A stretch of DNA of 64,000 nt from Sphingobacterium sp. BN32 (GCF_030503615.1 NZ_CP129963.1:868001-932000), one strand, 5' to 3'. Positions 1-8,975 are shown, counted from the stretch's first letter. Notes: generated by a model not told the origin, from the sequence alone. Program-made: numbers and translations.

Positions 1-1602
1 ATTAACGAATTGAAGAGGTGATTTAACAACATCCCAATCTTCGTCAGCAGGAGAGATAACAACTTTGATATCCGCGAATTTACCACGACCACCTGATTGT
101 TTCTTGTAAACTTCACGGTGCTCAGATGTTCCGTTGATAGACTCTTTGTAAGCTACTTGTGGAGCACCTTGGTTAACCTCTACTTTGAACTCGCGTCTTA
201 AACGGTCGATCAAGATATCTAAGTGAAGCTCACCCATACCTGAGATAACTGTTTGACCAGTTTCTTGATCAGATTTTACTACGAATGTAGGATCTTCCTC
301 AGCTAATTTACCTAAAGCGATACCTAATTTATCTACGTCAGCTTGAGTTTTTGGCTCAATCGCTAAACCAATTACTGGCTCAGGGAAAGTCATTGACTCA
401 AGGATGATTGGGTTTTTCTCGTCACAAAGAGTATCACCAGTTTTGATGTCTTTGAAACCTACAACTGCACCGATATCACCAGCACCGATTCTTTCGATAG
501 GGTTTTGCTTGTTAGCGTGCATTTGGAAGATACGAGAGATACGCTCTTTATTTCCTGAACGAGTGTTCAATACATAAGAACCAGCCTCTAATACACCTGA
601 GTATGCACGTACGAAACATAAACGACCAACGAATGGGTCAGTAGCAATCTTGAAACCTAATGCCGCGAATGGCTCAGATTCAGATGGCTTACGAACGATC
701 TCTTCACCGTTACGTGGGTCAGTACCTTTTACAGCCTCTTGGTCAAGAGGTGAAGGCAATAACTCCATAACGAAGTCAAGCATTGTTTGTACACCTTTAT
801 TTTTGAATGATGATCCACAAACCATAGGAACGATTGCGTTGTCTAAAACAGCTTTACGTAAAGCGTCTAAGATTTCGCGCTCTGTCAATGAATCTGGATC
901 TTCGAAGAATTTCTCCATCAAAGATTCATCATATCCAGCAACAGCTTCTAATAATTTCTCACGGTATTCAGCAACTTCGTCTAACATATCGTCAGGAATT
1001 GGAACTTCTGTAAAAGTCATACCTTTATCAGCTTCGTTCCAAACGATACCACGGTTGTTGATTAAGTCAACTACACCTTTGAAGTCGTCTTCAGCACCGA
1101 TAGGTAATTGAAGCGCTACAGCCTCAGAACCTAACATCTCTTTCACTTGTTTTACAACTTTCAAGAAGTCAGCTCCTGAACGGTCCATTTTATTAACGAA
1201 ACCAATACGAGGAACTTTGTAACCATCCGCTAAACGCCAGTTAGTCTCAGATTGAGGCTCAACACCATCAACAGCTGAGAATAAGAATACTAACCCGTCT
1301 AATACACGTAATGAACGGTTTACCTCTACAGTAAAGTCCACGTGTCCCGGAGTATCAATTACGTTTACTTGGTATTTTTTATTACGGTAGTTCCAGAATA
1401 CAGTAACAGCCGCAGATGTGATCGTTATACCACGCTCTTGCTCTTGCGCCATCCAGTCTGTAGTAGCAGAACCTTCGTGAGTTTCTCCTAATTTGTGGTT
1501 AACTCCAGAGTAGAATAAGATACGCTCTGTCGTTGTAGTTTTACCAGCATCGATGTGGGCAGCGATACCAATATTTCTAACTAATTTTAAGTCTTTTGCC
1601 AT
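1..1602 (-). CDS. fusA: Elongation factor G, 3' part outside the window
   Basis: Translational GTPase that moves the ribosome along mRNA after peptide transfer and acts with RRF in recycling. The first 534 codons are present, starting at the ATG complement of 1600-1602; the rest lies left of the window. The G domain is complete: P-loop AHIDAGKTT, switch I region GITITSAA, G3 DTPGHVDF and G4 NKMDRSGAD. The downstream sequence continues into domains II-IV (for example [10 protein letters not shown] and a domain-IV start near [11 protein letters not shown]). It is the third gene of the rpsL-rpsG-fusA string, the usual bacterial str order, with a 128-nt gap after rpsG that holds a hairpin. The family assignment is certain. 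A second EF-G paralogue is common in Bacteroidota, but this operon position indicates the main copy. Confidence 0.97.
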   Translation of the reverse strand, partial: MAKDLKLVRNIGIAAHIDAGKTTTTERILFYSGVNHKLGETHEGSATTDWMAQEQERGITITSAAVTVFWNYRNKKYQVNVIDTPGHVDFTVEVNRSLRVLDGLVFLFSAVDGVEPQSETNWRLADGYKVPRIGFVNKMDRSGADFLKVVKQVKEMLGSEAVALQLPIGAEDDFKGVVDLINNRGIVWNEADKGMTFTEVPIPDDMLDEVAEYREKLLEAVAGYDESLMEKFFEDPDSLTEREILDALRKAVLDNAIVPMVCGSSFKNKGVQTMLDFVMELLPSPLDQEAVKGTDPRNGEEIVRKPSESEPFAALGFKIATDPFVGRLCFVRAYSGVLEAGSYVLNTRSGNKERISRIFQMHANKQNPIERIGAGDIGAVVGFKDIKTGDTLCDEKNPIILESMTFPEPVIGLAIEPKTQADVDKLGIALGKLAEEDPTFVVKSDQETGQTVISGMGELHLDILIDRLRREFKVEVNQGAPQVAYKESINGTSEHREVYKKQSGGRGKFADIKVVISPADEDWDVVKSPLQFVN

Positions 1603-1657
1603 ATTAATTTTGCAGTTTGCCTATTGGCGTTTTTTGTTGCTTTGTTCTTAAACAAAT

Positions 1658-1702
1658 ACACCGACTCTCGATAATAAATATTCTATTATCTAAAGTCGGT
1701 GT
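1658..1702 (-). other. Intercistronic hairpin between rpsG and fusA
   Basis: A 9-bp perfect outer stem (1658-1666 with 1694-1702, ACACCGACT/AGTCGGTGT), a 3x3 internal loop, a 7-bp inner stem (1670-1676 with 1684-1690) and a 7-nt loop. On the minus strand it is followed by only a weak U-rich stretch, so it could be a partial terminator, attenuator or RNA-processing site controlling the fusA to ribosomal protein ratio. The structure is read directly; the role is inferred. Confidence 0.6.
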
Positions 1703-1730
1703 AATCATATTTGATTCTTTATTTTCAAAA

Positions 1731-2198
1731 TTAGAATCTGAAGTGTGAGAACGCTTTGTTAGCTTCCGCCATCTTGTGCGTATCTTCTTTCTTCTTTACA
1801 GCAGCACCTTCACCTTTAGAAGCTGAAATAATTTCTCCTGCTAATTTCTCAAACATCGTTTTTTCACCACGTTTGCGAGCATAAGAGATTAACCATTTCA
1901 TTCCTAAAGCGATCTTACGCTCTGGACGAACTTCCATAGGAACTTGGAAGTTAGCACCACCAACACGACGAGATTTAACCTCTACAGCTGGCATAACGTT
2001 GTTTAAAGCTTTTTTCCAAGTCTCTAAACCGTTCTCTTGCGTTTTTGATTCTACTAATTCTACAGCATCGTAAAAAATAGAGTACGCGATAGATTTCTTA
2101 CCGTCGAACATCATGTTATTTACGAAACGTGTTACCTGAACGTCATTAAACTTTGGATCAGGTAAAATGATTCTCTTTTTTGGTTTTGCTTTTCTCAT
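1731..2198 (-). CDS. rpsG: Ribosomal protein S7
   Basis: Primary 16S rRNA-binding protein that nucleates assembly of the 30S head and lines the E site. The 155-aa length and the sequence are typical of S7: the N-terminal MRKAKPKKR basic tail, then [18 protein letters not shown], the conserved ARRVGGA-like block here as [13 protein letters not shown], and the C-terminal [15 protein letters not shown]. It sits 19 nt downstream of rpsL and is co-transcribed with it on the minus strand. In E. coli S7 is the translational regulator of this operon; nothing here shows whether that is conserved. Confidence 0.98.
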   Translation of the reverse strand: MRKAKPKKRIILPDPKFNDVQVTRFVNNMMFDGKKSIAYSIFYDAVELVESKTQENGLETWKKALNNVMPAVEVKSRRVGGANFQVPMEVRPERKIALGMKWLISYARKRGEKTMFEKLAGEIISASKGEGAAVKKKEDTHKMAEANKAFSHFRF

Positions 2199-2217
2199 TT
2201 TCTTTTCCTCCGTTTAA

Positions 2218-2625
2218 TTATTTCTTACCTTTTGTTGGAGCAGCTGCTTGACCTGGTTTTGGACGTTTTGTTCCGTATTTAGAACGACGTTGGTTACGGC
2301 CTGCTACACCTGATGTGTCTAATGCACCACGGATGATGTGGTAGCGAACTCCTGGTAAATCTTTAACACGACCACCACGGATTAACACGATGGAGTGCTC
2401 TTGTAGGTTGTGTCCTTCTCCTGGAATGTAAGCATTCACTTCTTTTCCATTCGTTAAACGAACACGAGCTACTTTACGCATTGCTGAGTTTGGTTTTTTA
2501 GGGGTAGTAGTGTATACACGCGTACACACACCTCTTCGCTGTGGACATGAATCCAACGCTGGTGACTTACTCTTATCAACCAGAGCTACTCTACCTTTTC
2601 TAACTAATTGTTGAATAGTAGGCAT
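2218..2625 (-). CDS. rpsL: Ribosomal protein S12
   Basis: Decoding-centre protein of the 30S subunit. At 135 aa it has the full S12 signature: [11 protein letters not shown] at the N terminus, [56 protein letters not shown] and a basic C-terminal tail. The lysines at the two classical streptomycin-resistance positions (in TPKKPNSA and GRVKDLPG) are the wild-type residues, so the sequence predicts no S12-based streptomycin resistance. It is the first gene of the operon, with a likely promoter just upstream at 2674-2681. Confidence 0.98.
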   Translation of the reverse strand: MPTIQQLVRKGRVALVDKSKSPALDSCPQRRGVCTRVYTTTPKKPNSAMRKVARVRLTNGKEVNAYIPGEGHNLQEHSIVLIRGGRVKDLPGVRYHIIRGALDTSGVAGRNQRRSKYGTKRPKPGQAAAPTKGKK

Positions 2626-2995
2626 TTACCTGTTTTGTGTTTTTAATTTGTGTAAAATTAATTTTTAAGTCTGCAAAGATATAAAGAATATTTGGATTCG
2701 TAAAGAGTTGTGCGATAAAGTTTTTAAATAAAACGGATGTTCTGATTGCACCGCCGTTTTCTAGTAGTTTATGATAGTTCGGCAAAGGTATTTTTATATT
2801 GTCAATCTTGCTGTACGGAATCTTATAGTGAAATCGATGAAGTGATATTCAATTTCGAACAAACTACAGCAGAAACTCCCTTTAGCTACAAATGGAATAC
2901 ATTTAGCGCAATCTGTCGAAATTGTGACGAAACATATTGTTTAAATAATTTATGTGGTATATAATTGAGAAACAAATTATGAAATTAAACAAATT
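2626..2995. other. Divergent intergenic region, rpsL / metalloprotease lipoprotein
   Basis: A 370-bp AT-rich stretch between two outward-facing genes. On the minus strand it holds two matches to the Bacteroidota -7 box TAnnTTTG, at 2674-2681 (TATCTTTG) and 2783-2790 (TACCTTTG). No matching -33 element is clear for either. I see no convincing gene or RNA in it. Confidence 0.5.
2674..2681 (-). promoter_or_regulatory. Candidate -7 box of the rpsL-rpsG-fusA promoter
   Basis: The minus strand reads TATCTTTG, a full match to TAnnTTTG, about 50 nt before the rpsL start. About 17 bp further upstream the minus strand reads TTTACG, only a loose -33 match. The assignment rests on the box and its position. 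Confidence 0.45.
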
Positions 2996-4558
2996 ATGAA
3001 AGAATTTGCCCTAAAAGCGATCGCTTTGCTCTTTATAGTTCTTACTGCCTGCTCGAAGGGAGAAAAAGAAACCAACAGTGCGCCGATCGTTCCTGTCGAT
3101 CAGACTTTTCAATCGGATTACAGGTACAATTTAAACGTTGTCTATTTCGTCCCTAAAGATGTGGTGCCAAATCCGGGCTACGAAGAAAGGATTAGTAAAA
3201 TCATGATAGCAGGACAAAGTTATTTCCAACATTGGATGGAACATTGGGGACTTGGCGCTAAAACATTCGGTCTGCTAAAAAATAAAGATAACACGCGTAT
3301 CAAAATCCATTTAGTAAGAGGTGATAAGAATTCGACCGCTTACACCGACGATGCAGCTATAGTAGAACACGTCAATGCATATTTTTTAGCCAACCCGGCG
3401 GCATCTGCAAGTGATCATTATTTAGTTTTGACAGCCGTTAATAAAAAGCTCGATCAAGGGGAAGTCGTCCCGCATGAAGTGCCGTTTTATGGAACGGGAA
3501 GGTGGTGTTATGCGTTGGATTACCCCGGTATGAGTCAGGATAACCTTGGTAAACCCGGGCTCGTGGGGGAAAAGGCAACAATTTATATCGGAGGATTGCT
3601 TCACGAGATGGGGCATGGAATTAACCTTCCACACAATGGACCGACCGCCAGCCAGTATGCTAGCTCCGAATTTGGGATGACCCTAATGGGGGCAGGGAAT
3701 TATACCTACGGTAAATCACCAACTTTTATAAGCTTATTCGATGCCGCAACCTTGAGCAATTGTCAGGTCTTCAGTAAAGAGGCTAAAGCGTTTTATGGAT
3801 CCGCAACAATGAAAGTTGATCAAATTTCTGCGGCTGTGGAAGGATCCGAAATTGTTGTAGAAGGAACTTATACTACGAACGTCGTGCCGTCACATGTTAC
3901 TATACGGAATATTTTGGAGTCCGACCCTGAAGGTTATCAGTCAATCACATTTACGAAAAAGGCCAACGAAGACAATAGCTTTAACGTGAGAATGCCAATT
4001 TCAGAGTTTCGGACCAAAGCTAATATGAATTATACGCTCCAAATCTTTCTTCACCACAAGAACGGTTCAAGCTCTTATGTCTTCTATCCTTATAAGTTCG
4101 TTAATAATATTCCTGTAATAGATATCGGAACCCGACCGCTAATAGAAAGAAAGAATTGGACGGTTGAAAGTGTCAGTTCTTTTCAAGTAGGTTATCAACC
4201 AACACGCGTACTGGATGGAAATGAAAAAACCTACTGGCATACGAGTTGGTCGAACCCTGGTAGCCACCCACATCATATCACTATTAATGTTGGAGAGAAT
4301 GCGGTCGTAGCAAAAGGTGTTTCGTATTTGACACGTCCCGATAATACCGGGGCGGCGGCAAAAATTAAGGAATTTAAGGTAGAGATTAGTATGGATAATC
4401 AGCATTGGGAAGTGGCCTATTTAGGTCGTGGGGCGCTCAACGGACGTCAGTATTTTCCTTTTGCTAACTCAAAGACTTTTAGATATTTTAGAATCGTCAC
4501 AGTGAATGATTTTAAAGGTGAGAATCATGCCTCTATAGCAGAGCTCGATCTCTATTAG
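2996..4558 (+). CDS. Secreted metzincin-like zinc metalloprotease lipoprotein with F5/8 type C domain
   Basis: A predicted surface or periplasmic lipoprotein of 520 aa: signal peptide with lipobox LTAC (Cys19), a central catalytic region and a C-terminal carbohydrate- or ligand-binding domain. The zinc site is HEMGHGINLPH (His203, Glu204, His207, His213), an HExxHxxxxxH metzincin signature, followed about 25 residues later by a Met-containing turn in GMTLMGAGNY. Residues about 385-520 look like an F5/8 type C (discoidin, CBM32-like) domain, with VLDGNEKTYWHTSW, IKEFKVEISMDNQHWE and FRYFRIVTVND. It stands alone and is followed by a strong terminator. The substrate is unknown; a host- or mucin-type glycoprotein is possible but not shown. 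I do not recognise the exact peptidase family. Confidence 0.75.
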   Translation: MKEFALKAIALLFIVLTACSKGEKETNSAPIVPVDQTFQSDYRYNLNVVYFVPKDVVPNPGYEERISKIMIAGQSYFQHWMEHWGLGAKTFGLLKNKDNTRIKIHLVRGDKNSTAYTDDAAIVEHVNAYFLANPAASASDHYLVLTAVNKKLDQGEVVPHEVPFYGTGRWCYALDYPGMSQDNLGKPGLVGEKATIYIGGLLHEMGHGINLPHNGPTASQYASSEFGMTLMGAGNYTYGKSPTFISLFDAATLSNCQVFSKEAKAFYGSATMKVDQISAAVEGSEIVVEGTYTTNVVPSHVTIRNILESDPEGYQSITFTKKANEDNSFNVRMPISEFRTKANMNYTLQIFLHHKNGSSSYVFYPYKFVNNIPVIDIGTRPLIERKNWTVESVSSFQVGYQPTRVLDGNEKTYWHTSWSNPGSHPHHITINVGENAVVAKGVSYLTRPDNTGAAAKIKEFKVEISMDNQHWEVAYLGRGALNGRQYFPFANSKTFRYFRIVTVNDFKGENHASIAELDLY

Positions 4559-4607
4559 CAGGCGATAATAAGTTGCTCGAAAAAGCTTAAAAAAGATACT
4601 TTGAATA

Positions 4608-4655
4608 CGAAGCCCCGTCATTGAAAAATGGCGGGGCTTCGTTTTTTTTTTTTTT
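4608..4655 (+). terminator. Rho-independent terminator of the metalloprotease gene
   Basis: A 15-bp stem (4608-4622 with 4627-4641, one G-U pair) with a 4-nt loop and a run of 14 T (4642-4655). It lies 50 nt after the stop codon, and only the plus direction has the T tract. Confidence 0.93.
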
Positions 4656-4740
4656 CTGTTATGTGAAAGACGATTGGAAAATAATATATCTTTCTATCAT
4701 GTAGCTCAGCTTTGCATCGCTTTTTGTTTGACCTGCCATG

Positions 4741-6870
4741 CTAACTAATCAACGTAAAGTCAATCTGTCTTTTCTCAAGATCCACTTTCTTGACTTTGAT
4801 TTGGACTTCATCGCCTAGTTGATATACTTTTTTCTTTCGTTGGCCGATGATTGCGTAATTTTTCTCGTCTAAGGTGTAAAAATCATCGGTGATATCACGG
4901 AGGCGAACCATCCCTTCACACTTGTTTTCTTGGATTTCTACATACATACCCCATTCCGTAACGCCCGAGACGATTCCGGTGTATTCAACGCCAATTTGAT
5001 CTTGCAGGAACTCCGCTTGTTTATACTTGATAGATGCTCTTTCGGCTTCCGCTGCTTTCTTTTCCTTCAATGAGGAATGCTCGGCCATTTTCTCATAATG
5101 TTCTGCATTGATCTTGTTGCCGCCCTCTAAATAGTATTGCAGCAGACGGTGAACCATAACATCTGGGTACCGGCGGATAGGAGAGGTAAAGTGAGTGTAA
5201 TAATCAAACGCTAAACCATAGTGGGATGTCTTCTTGGTGGTGTAGATCGCTTTTGCCATCGAACGTACGGCAAGGGAGGTAAGCAGGTTCTGTTCCTTCG
5301 AACCCTCGATCTTCGTCATTAAGCTGTTTAGCGATTTCGCTGTTTCTTTGTCCGACTTAATAACTAATCGGTGTCCGAAGCGCGATGCAAACTGTGAGAA
5401 GTTTGTTAAAGTCTCTGGGTTCGGAACATCATGGAAGCGGTAAACAAATGGAAGTTTGTTTTTACCACGTCCTTGCCTGCCGATAAATTCAGCGACCTTG
5501 CGGTTTGCAAGAAGCATGAAGTCCTCGATCAACTTGTGTGCCTCCTTACGTATTTTCGTGTATACCCCAATTGGCTTGCCGTTTTCGTCTAAATGAAATT
5601 TCACTTCCTCCGATTCAAAACTGATCGCTCCATTCTTGAACTTGCGGTCGCGAAGGATAAATGCGATCTCATTCAGTTTTAAAATGGCAGGTGCCAACGA
5701 ATCCTCTTTACCTTCGATGATTTCCTGTGCTTCCTCGTAACTGAAGCGGCGGTCCGAGTGGATTACCGTTCTTCCAAACCATTGGTTGATTACGTTAGCT
5801 TTGTCGTCAAGCTCAAAAACGGCCGAGAAACAAAGTTTGTCTTCGTTAGGCCTAAGTGAACATAGGTTGTTAGAAAGTCGCTCAGGGAGCATCGGAATAA
5901 CTCTGTCAACCAAATAAACCGACGTTCCTCTTTCGAACGCTTCCTTGTCTAATGCGGTGTCCGGAATAACGTAGTGTGATACGTCAGCAATATGAACACC
6001 GATTTCGTAATTTCCATTCTCTAGTACTTGGTAAGAGATGGCGTCGTCAAAATCTTTTGCGTCCGCCGGGTCGATGGTGAAGGTTGTGATATTTCGGAAA
6101 TCTTTGCGTTTTGCGATTTCCTCGGGGGTGATAGCTTCAGGGATGGCGTTCGCTTCTTTTTCAACTTCCTTCGGGAATTCCAACGGGAAACCGAAGTCCG
6201 CCAAAATCGCATTCATCTCTGTGTTATTTTCTCCTTTTTTGCCGAGTACATGTTTCACACGGCCAATTGGATTCTTAGCATTCTTTGGCCATTCGACAAT
6301 CGATACTAAAACTTTCTCACCGTCCTTCGCTCCATTCAAATTGTCGAGCGGGATGAAGATGTCGTGCAACATTTTCCTGTCATCTGGCAGGAAGAATGCA
6401 TAGCTGTTGGACATGTCAATTGTTCCGGTGAAGTCGGTCTTCGCGCGTTCTAAGATTTCGACAACTTCGCCCTCGCGCTTCCGTCCTTTCTTGCGTTCAT
6501 AAACATGGACTTTCACACGGTCACCATGTAACGCTTGGCGGAGTTTTCGAGGCGCAACATAGATGTCATTTTCCAGCTCATCTTCTGGTACAATATAAGC
6601 CGATCCATCGGCCGTCATATCGACCTTTCCTGTGATATATACATTGAGTTGTCGAAGCTTGAATTTGCCTCGCTCGGGTTGTTCAAACTGACCTGATCGA
6701 GTGCCATCATTCAGTATGTCGGCGATAGCAACTTTGGCGTCCGTATCTTTAACATTTAGTTTGGCGGCGACCTGTTTATAGTTGAGTGCTGTGTTTCCTG
6801 ATTTTTCAAAAACGTCTACGATCAGTTGGGTTAAAACTTCTTTGTAAGGGTTTTCTTTTTTTGATTTCAT
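4741..6870 (-). CDS. rnr: Ribonuclease R
   Basis: A 3'-5' exoribonuclease of the RNB (RNase II) superfamily that degrades structured RNA and takes part in rRNA quality control. The 709-aa protein has the usual order: an N-terminal winged-helix/cold-shock region to about residue 190, the RNB catalytic domain with TIDPADAKDFDDAIS (Asp267, Asp270, Asp273, Asp275, Asp276; the acidic metal-binding cluster), and a C-terminal S1 domain from about residue 625 (YTGIVSGVTEWGMYVEI). The start at 6870 gives a typical N terminus. It is preceded by an unusually long intergenic region (6871-7426) and appears monocistronic. Confidence 0.96.
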   Translation of the reverse strand: MKSKKENPYKEVLTQLIVDVFEKSGNTALNYKQVAAKLNVKDTDAKVAIADILNDGTRSGQFEQPERGKFKLRQLNVYITGKVDMTADGSAYIVPEDELENDIYVAPRKLRQALHGDRVKVHVYERKKGRKREGEVVEILERAKTDFTGTIDMSNSYAFFLPDDRKMLHDIFIPLDNLNGAKDGEKVLVSIVEWPKNAKNPIGRVKHVLGKKGENNTEMNAILADFGFPLEFPKEVEKEANAIPEAITPEEIAKRKDFRNITTFTIDPADAKDFDDAISYQVLENGNYEIGVHIADVSHYVIPDTALDKEAFERGTSVYLVDRVIPMLPERLSNNLCSLRPNEDKLCFSAVFELDDKANVINQWFGRTVIHSDRRFSYEEAQEIIEGKEDSLAPAILKLNEIAFILRDRKFKNGAISFESEEVKFHLDENGKPIGVYTKIRKEAHKLIEDFMLLANRKVAEFIGRQGRGKNKLPFVYRFHDVPNPETLTNFSQFASRFGHRLVIKSDKETAKSLNSLMTKIEGSKEQNLLTSLAVRSMAKAIYTTKKTSHYGLAFDYYTHFTSPIRRYPDVMVHRLLQYYLEGGNKINAEHYEKMAEHSSLKEKKAAEAERASIKYKQAEFLQDQIGVEYTGIVSGVTEWGMYVEIQENKCEGMVRLRDITDDFYTLDEKNYAIIGQRKKKVYQLGDEVQIKVKKVDLEKRQIDFTLIS

Positions 6871-7426
6871 ATGTCTGTGTTGTGTTCCAAAATAAACGGA
6901 ACGATGTTACTTGTCATAGGGTAGGAGAGGTCCTAAAATTAGTGGGTCATGTAAGGCCACTTGCCCTTCTTGACAATAGAACTAAGGTACGTAAAAACTA
7001 GTTCAAATTTCATGCTAGTTTTACGACGGTGGTACACTTCTTTTTCGGTTCGTTTATAATGTAAATTGTAAATTTATTTTAGCAAACCTATTTATCTGAA
7101 TTATTGTATCTTATCATATTTTTGCTAAAATTAAATTAACGGCATAAATTATATAAATGATTGATTTATAGGTTTTTGTTAAATTTTGATGAGAATAGGC
7201 CTCTTTCTAACGCGATTTGCTAAAATTAAAATATGAATGTATTTGTTTTTGTTCGCAACTGTAACTATCTATAAAGTAAAGAAATATAATTTTCAAAGCT
7301 AAATATTAGCAAATGATTTTTAGAGGGTGTTTAGCGCGTATTTTGGCTCGACGTTGAGGCGATAGAGGTTTGCCCTCTGATATAGATCAATGGGTGGAAA
7401 TTACGAAAAAAAGTCGAGTTTCCTGT
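6871..7426. other. Long AT-rich intergenic region between fur-family gene and rnr
   Basis: A 556-bp non-coding stretch. It contains a hairpin (6990-7001 with 7015-7025) that would lie in the rnr leader, a minus-strand TAGGTTTG box at 7083-7090 as a possible rnr -7 element, a plus-strand TATTTTTG box at 7118-7125, and four copies of a TTTGCTAAAAT-like word (7073-7086 inverted, 7121-7135, 7216-7230, 7303-7313 inverted). No open reading frame with coding character was seen. An undescribed small RNA is possible. Confidence 0.5.
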
Positions 7427-7885
7427 TTATTTTTCTTTGCACTGCTCGCACAAACCTACAGCATTTACCGCGATCGAGTGCAAGGTGAATCCTTGAGGAA
7501 GATTAATTTTCGGGGCGTTCGTTTCGTCTAAACAGAACACCGAATTACATGCGGAACAAATGAAATGAACATGCTGATCATGGTGATGATGCTCGGTGCA
7601 TTTCGTAGAACAGAGCGCATAAGTTGCTGTACCGTTCAGGTCGAAAACTTTGTGTAGAATACCTTTTTCTTCGAAGCTCGCAAGTATCCGATAGAGGGTA
7701 ACTCGATCGATCTCAGTGCCCAATATTTTTTCCAATTCGGGTTGGGAAATTGCTGAAGTTTTAGTAGAAATAGTGTCCAAAACACGAAGCCTCGGCTGGG
7801 TAATTTTTAATTTATTTGCCTTTAGAATTTGAGCGAATTCTTCCTGTTGATGATCTAAATTTTCCGAGTCCATGTCCACTTTCAT
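7427..7885 (-). CDS. Fur-family metalloregulator (Fur/Zur-like)
   Basis: A metal-dependent transcriptional repressor of 152 aa. The N-terminal winged helix is clear (KITQPRLRVLDTI, then the recognition-helix region IDRVTLYRILASFEEKGI). The C-terminal dimerisation and metal domain has a His cluster (HHHHDQHVHF, about residues 99-108) and two CxxC pairs, Cys110/Cys113 and Cys146/Cys149, which form the structural zinc site of the family. Whether it senses iron, zinc or peroxide cannot be read from sequence. A second ATG four codons in (MDSEN) is an alternative start. Downstream of the transaldolase and its terminator, it seems to be a single-gene unit. Confidence 0.88.
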   Translation of the reverse strand: MKVDMDSENLDHQQEEFAQILKANKLKITQPRLRVLDTISTKTSAISQPELEKILGTEIDRVTLYRILASFEEKGILHKVFDLNGTATYALCSTKCTEHHHHDQHVHFICSACNSVFCLDETNAPKINLPQGFTLHSIAVNAVGLCEQCKEK

Positions 7886-7916
7886 AAAGTTAAATTTACG
7901 AAATATTTATGTGAAT

Positions 7917-7948
7917 AAAAAAGCCTCCTAACTTGCGGTCGGAGGCTT
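7917..7948 (-). terminator. Terminator of the transaldolase gene
   Basis: Stem AAGCCTCC/GGAGGCTT (7921-7928 with 7941-7948), followed on the minus strand by a short T run. It lies 24 nt after the transaldolase stop and ahead of the fur-family gene, so it separates the two units. Confidence 0.85.
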
Positions 7949-7971
7949 CAATATTTACTTATAAAGCTTGC

Positions 7972-8631
7972 TTATTTGCCAGCAGCTTTTGCGTGGTCAG
8001 CTAAGAATGTTGCTAATCCGCTGTCCGTCAATGGGTGTTTCAAAAGGGCTGTGATTGCAGATAAAGGACCTGTCATTACGTCAGCTCCAATCTTCGCGCA
8101 ACCTAAAATATGAGCACTATGACGTACTGATGCTGCTAAGATTTGAGTCTGGAAACCGTAGTTATCATAGATCTCACGGATCTCTTCGATTAGGCCTAGA
8201 CCATCTACAGAGATATCATCTAAACGACCGATAAACGGAGATACGTAAGTTGCACCTGCTTTTGCAGCTAACAAAGCTTGGCCAGCAGAAAATACCAACG
8301 TACAGTTTGTTTTAATTCCTTTTTTACTAAAGTATTTGATCGCTTTTACGCCATCTTTAATCATCGGAACCTTTACAACGATCTTGTTATCCAATGCCGC
8401 TAAAGCTTCTCCTTCTTTAATCATACCTTCGTAATCCGTAGAAATTACCTCCGCACTCACGTCGCCATCAACGATTGCACAAATCGCTTTATAATGATTA
8501 ATTACGTTTTCTTCGCCAGAAATACCTTCTTTAGCCATTAAGGAAGGGTTTGTTGTTACACCGTCTAAAACGCCTAAATCTTGCGCTTCTTTGATTTGCT
8601 CTAAATTAGCGGTATCAATAAAAAATTTCAT
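7972..8631 (-). CDS. tal: Transaldolase, small TalC/MipB-type
   Basis: A cytosolic enzyme of the non-oxidative pentose phosphate pathway that transfers a dihydroxyacetone unit from sedoheptulose-7-phosphate to glyceraldehyde-3-phosphate. The 219-aa length is that of the short TalC/fructose-6-phosphate aldolase group. The Schiff-base lysine is Lys87 in KIVVKVPM, and the strands MKFFIDTAN and GVTTNPSL are typical. Residue 133, in [11 protein letters not shown], is Phe where E. coli fructose-6-phosphate aldolase has Tyr131; in this family Phe goes with transaldolase activity. It is monocistronic, with a likely promoter at 8696-8703 and a terminator at 7917-7948. Confidence 0.94.
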   Translation of the reverse strand: MKFFIDTANLEQIKEAQDLGVLDGVTTNPSLMAKEGISGEENVINHYKAICAIVDGDVSAEVISTDYEGMIKEGEALAALDNKIVVKVPMIKDGVKAIKYFSKKGIKTNCTLVFSAGQALLAAKAGATYVSPFIGRLDDISVDGLGLIEEIREIYDNYGFQTQILAASVRHSAHILGCAKIGADVMTGPLSAITALLKHPLTDSGLATFLADHAKAAGK

Positions 8632-8695
8632 GTTGTAAAGTGTTGAATGATTGTGTTTATTCTTGTCCTAAAATAAGCTAATCGCTTTGTTGCCA

Positions 8696-8703
8696 CAAAG
8701 GTA
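8696..8703 (-). promoter_or_regulatory. Candidate -7 box of the transaldolase promoter
   Basis: The minus strand reads TACCTTTG, a full TAnnTTTG match, about 65 nt before the start codon. No good -33 element is seen. Confidence 0.45.
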
Positions 8704-8840
8704 GCTATATTGTTTCAGATTGAAAAGATGAACATACACTAATTGACGCTTATCATTCATCTGTTCGACCAATTGTTTTAGACTGGAAAGAAAGTTTGTC
8801 TTAAATCAGAAAAGGACGAATGTGAGTATTAGCGCGTTCG

Positions 8841-8875
8841 AGTCTAAGTACTAAGTACTAAGTACTAAATACTAG
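8841..8875. repeat. Heptamer tandem repeat AAGTACT
   Basis: AAGTACT occurs three times in a row (8846-8852, 8853-8859, 8860-8866), followed by AAATACT (8867-8873). The same 7-bp words occur in the arms of the large composite element at 20037-20343, so this looks like a small member of the same intergenic repeat family. Confidence 0.8.
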
Positions 8876-8975
8876 CGATTAGTTTTCGTATGCTATATAA
8901 AAACACTACATTTATCGTATTAGGGCAAACTCTTTAGGTTGCTTTGGGTTACATTATATAGGCGACCCGATATTC

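Larger units (their letters stand above)
8632..8975. other. Divergent intergenic region, transaldolase / MFS transporter
   Basis: 344 bp. It holds the candidate transaldolase promoter (8696-8703) and a block of four near-identical heptamers (8846-8873). Close to the MFS start the plus strand has TTGCTTTG (one mismatch to TAnnTTTG). No gene is visible. Confidence 0.5.

Noticed and set aside
2746..2964. A 72-codon plus-strand reading frame with several cysteines (CxxC-like pairs) ahead of the metalloprotease gene
   Set aside because: It begins inside the rpsL upstream region, covers a minus-strand TACCTTTG box, and has no ribosome-binding site or recognisable domain. Cysteine content alone is weak evidence.
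4642..4655. T14 tract as a phase-variation site
   Set aside because: It is the tail of a strong terminator outside coding sequence and has no promoter after it that would be affected.
4680..4740. GTAGCTCAGC segment that looks like the start of a tRNA D-arm
   Set aside because: The flanking sequence does not fold into a cloverleaf and no T-loop is present downstream.
6038..6403. Long plus-strand frames opposite rnr (and similar antisense frames over tamB, katE and the SusC genes)
   Set aside because: They follow from the codon usage of the real genes on the other strand; no start signals or family motifs were seen.
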